From the NCBI GenBank assembly GCA_030620895.1, contig JAUXIU010000049.1:1-7639 (forward strand): a DNA stretch of 7,639 nt, read 5' to 3'. The DNA is from Deltaproteobacteria bacterium (GTDB taxonomy: Bacteria; Desulfobacterota; GWC2-55-46; S146-70; JAUXIU01). Shown here piece after piece: positions 6,545 to 7,639 of this stretch. The notes under the pieces are model-generated. The model had not been told where the DNA came from, searched no databases, and was given only the letters and a program-made list of their open reading frames with translations. The position numbers were made by a program, and so were the translations under genes. Numbering within the stretch: the stretch's first letter is position 1; every line of letters begins with the position of its first letter.

Positions 6545-6573
6545 ATATTAGAGCAGGACCTTAAAAATGTCAA
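6545..6573 (-). promoter_or_regulatory. Strong sigma-70-type promoter of trxA
   Basis: The minus strand reads TTGACA (6568-6573), exactly 17 bases, then TAATAT (6545-6550). This is a perfect -35 and a near-perfect -10 at optimal spacing. Transcription should start near 6538, giving a leader of about 60 bases. Confidence 0.7.
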
Positions 6574-6580
6574 CCATTAT

Positions 6581-6634
6581 TACCTAGGGACATTAGTACC
6601 TGGGGGCAGATCTCAAATCTGTTCTCACTGAGAA
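6581..6634. promoter_or_regulatory. Small direct and inverted repeats between the divergent promoters
   Basis: The sequence upstream of both the trxA and glnE promoters contains a 9-bp direct repeat with one mismatch, TACCTAGGG (6581-6589) and TACCTGGGG (6597-6605), a 16-bp period. It also contains a palindrome TTCTC-ACT-GAGAA (6622-6634) nested in a looser CAAA...TTTG symmetry. Such features can be regulator sites, but no known operator consensus was recognised. Confidence 0.25.
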
Positions 6635-6653
6635 ATCTTTGTCCCACTTTGCC

Positions 6654-6683
6654 TTTACACATCTGGCTCTAAACTGGTATAAA
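6654..6683 (+). promoter_or_regulatory. Candidate glnE promoter, immediately before the repeat element
   Basis: TTTACA (6654-6659), 18 bases, TATAAA (6678-6683): each box matches the sigma-70 consensus in 5 of 6 positions. The repeat element begins two bases after the -10 box, so the transcript would start inside the element near 6690. No sigma-54 (GG-N10-GC type) site was noticed. Confidence 0.5.
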
Positions 6684-6684
6684 G

Positions 6685-6792
6685 TGAAGATACCCCGCCC
6701 ACAGGGCGAGGCATCTTGACAGCAAGGAAGTTTCCATTACCTTAGCACGCCTTGACCCCGCCTACAAGGCGGGGCTTACGGCGTGCATCCTG
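6685..6792 (-). mobile_element. Two-hairpin non-autonomous element, copy 3, in the glnE leader
   Basis: A 108-bp copy of the element at 2489-2596. The first hairpin (AAGAT.CCCCGCCC at 6687-6700 with its partner at 6704-6717) has two mismatches. The second has outer stem 6745-6751 / 6780-6786 and a perfect CCCCGCC/GGCGGGG inner stem. On the minus strand the flank is TTATAA and the element begins CAGGATGCACG; on the other side it abuts the TATAAAG of the glnE promoter. It contains TTGACA (6716-6721), 16 bases, TACCTT (6738-6743) pointing at glnE, a weak possible promoter. It separates glnE from its upstream promoter by a structured leader. Confidence 0.78.
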
Positions 6793-6800
6793 TTATAACA

Positions 6801-7639
6801 ATGAATGGCAATATACTTTATATAGACGAAGAAAAGGCCGCTGTTACCCTTGAATCCGAGGGATTTAAAGACGCCAAAAGGGCCTTGAAAAATCTCAGGC
6901 TCCTATCCGGATACACGCTTGGAAAGGATATAACTAAGATTATAGGGTTTACTGTACTATCTCCCTCCGCAGATGATGCACTCAACAACCTAGAAAAGAT
7001 AGCTTCAACAATCTCAAACAAAACCGCCTCTTTTCTTTTAAAGGAAGAAAAGAAACTTAAAATGCTTATTACAATATGCGGATCATCACAGATGCTTTCT
7101 CACTATATCGTCAAAAACCCGACCCTGCTTGATGAACTTTTCGTAGAAGATCAGACATATAGCGAAAAAGGGTTGGAAACCCTTATAGAGGAGCTGAATA
7201 CCCGGACAAAAGATATATACGATACGGATGGGATTGCAAGAGCCCTTCGGCTTTACAGGCAGCGAGAGTATCTGAGGATCGGTTCCAGAGACCTGCTTGG
7301 CCTGACCTCCATGGTCGAGACAACTGCTGCACTTTCTGCCCTTGCAAGTGCTACCATGGAAATCACTGTTGCTATATGTCTGAGAAGGCTTAAGGAAAAA
7401 CATGGTACACCTTTCTATATAGACAACAATGGTAATAAAAAAGAAGCGGCGTTTGTTGTCATAGGCATGGGCAAGCTGGGTGGAATGGAGTTAAACTTCA
7501 GTTCTGATATCGATATTATGTATATCTACTCTTCTAATAAAGGTGAAACTACCGGGACAGGTAAAAAAGGATATAACAAAATAAACCTCCATGCCTTCTT
7601 CGTAAAACTCTCCGAGATGATAACAAAGCTGATCAGTGG
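6801..7639 (+). CDS. glnE: Glutamine synthetase adenylyltransferase/deadenylase, 5' part
   Basis: Encodes the N-terminal 279 residues of GlnE, which adenylylates and deadenylylates glutamine synthetase to tune nitrogen assimilation under PII control. The family runs to roughly 950 residues, so most of the gene lies past the right edge. Visible are GF.DAKRALKNLRLL (21-34), the HYIVKNPTLLDELF region (101-114), YRQREYLRIGSRDLLG (152-167), and the nucleotidyltransferase motif GMGKLGGMELNFSSDIDIMY (222-241) with acidic Asp236 and Asp238. This first catalytic half is the adenylyl-removing domain in characterised GlnE. The ATG at 6801 has no Shine-Dalgarno; the frame is open back to 6756 with only a GTG at 6783, inside the repeat element. 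The true start is therefore uncertain, and the 5' end may have been altered by the element. Confidence 0.92.
   Translation, partial: MNGNILYIDEEKAAVTLESEGFKDAKRALKNLRLLSGYTLGKDITKIIGFTVLSPSADDALNNLEKIASTISNKTASFLLKEEKKLKMLITICGSSQMLSHYIVKNPTLLDELFVEDQTYSEKGLETLIEELNTRTKDIYDTDGIARALRLYRQREYLRIGSRDLLGLTSMVETTAALSALASATMEITVAICLRRLKEKHGTPFYIDNNGNKKEAAFVVIGMGKLGGMELNFSSDIDIMYIYSSNKGETTGTGKKGYNKINLHAFFVKLSEMITKLIS

Noticed and set aside
7086..7403. Minus-strand open frame within glnE
   Set aside because: It is the antisense shadow of a clearly recognisable GlnE coding region on the plus strand.

Overview
The window (7639 bp) is a stretch of bacterial chromosome carrying central-metabolism and housekeeping genes. 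The gene set points to a Gram-negative-type bacterium: an HU/IHF-family protein, a bifunctional-type GlnE, an adenosylcobalamin-dependent (class II) ribonucleotide reductase, and a tRNA-Pro with encoded CCA. The protein styles look like Nitrospirota or deltaproteobacterial lineages, but that placement is an impression from the translations and is weak.

Layout. Reading leftward on the minus strand from about 6480 come trxA (thioredoxin), nrdJ (class II ribonucleotide reductase), rpe (ribulose-phosphate 3-epimerase, 47 bp after nrdJ), tRNA-Pro(CGG), an HU-family gene, and tkt (transketolase). The start codon of one more minus-strand gene lies at the left edge. On the plus strand, diverging from trxA, is the 5' part of glnE (glutamine synthetase adenylyltransferase), which runs off the right edge. 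Rpe and Tkt are both non-oxidative pentose phosphate enzymes and supply ribose 5-phosphate. NrdJ makes deoxyribonucleotides, and thioredoxin is the usual reductant for such reductases. Part of the window is therefore coherent for nucleotide precursor supply, though the genes are spread over several transcription units.

The unusual part is the intergenic DNA. It holds two kinds of short, structured, non-coding repeats. (1) A roughly 108-bp two-hairpin element occurs three times, at 2119-2227, 2489-2596 and 6685-6792. (2) A roughly 50-bp parent repeat occurs at 30-81, 2374-2611 and 5878-6044, and the three copies show successive states of insertion. The copy at 30-81 is uninterrupted. The copy at 5878-6044 carries a 120-bp modular hairpin insert immediately 3' of TCATAA. 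The copy at 2374-2611 carries a related 78-bp insert and also a copy of the 108-bp element at the same TCATAA junction. The filled and empty sites in the window show that the 108-bp element enters without a target duplication, 3' of a TAA-ending flank. This matches the insertion logic of IS200/IS605-type single-strand transposition, although no transposase gene is present here.

These repeats touch genes. The copy at 30-81 provides the stop codon and last few codons of tkt. The copy at 6685-6792 sits directly between a good promoter and the glnE start codon, which has no visible ribosome binding site. No CRISPR array, riboswitch, rRNA or intact insertion sequence was seen.
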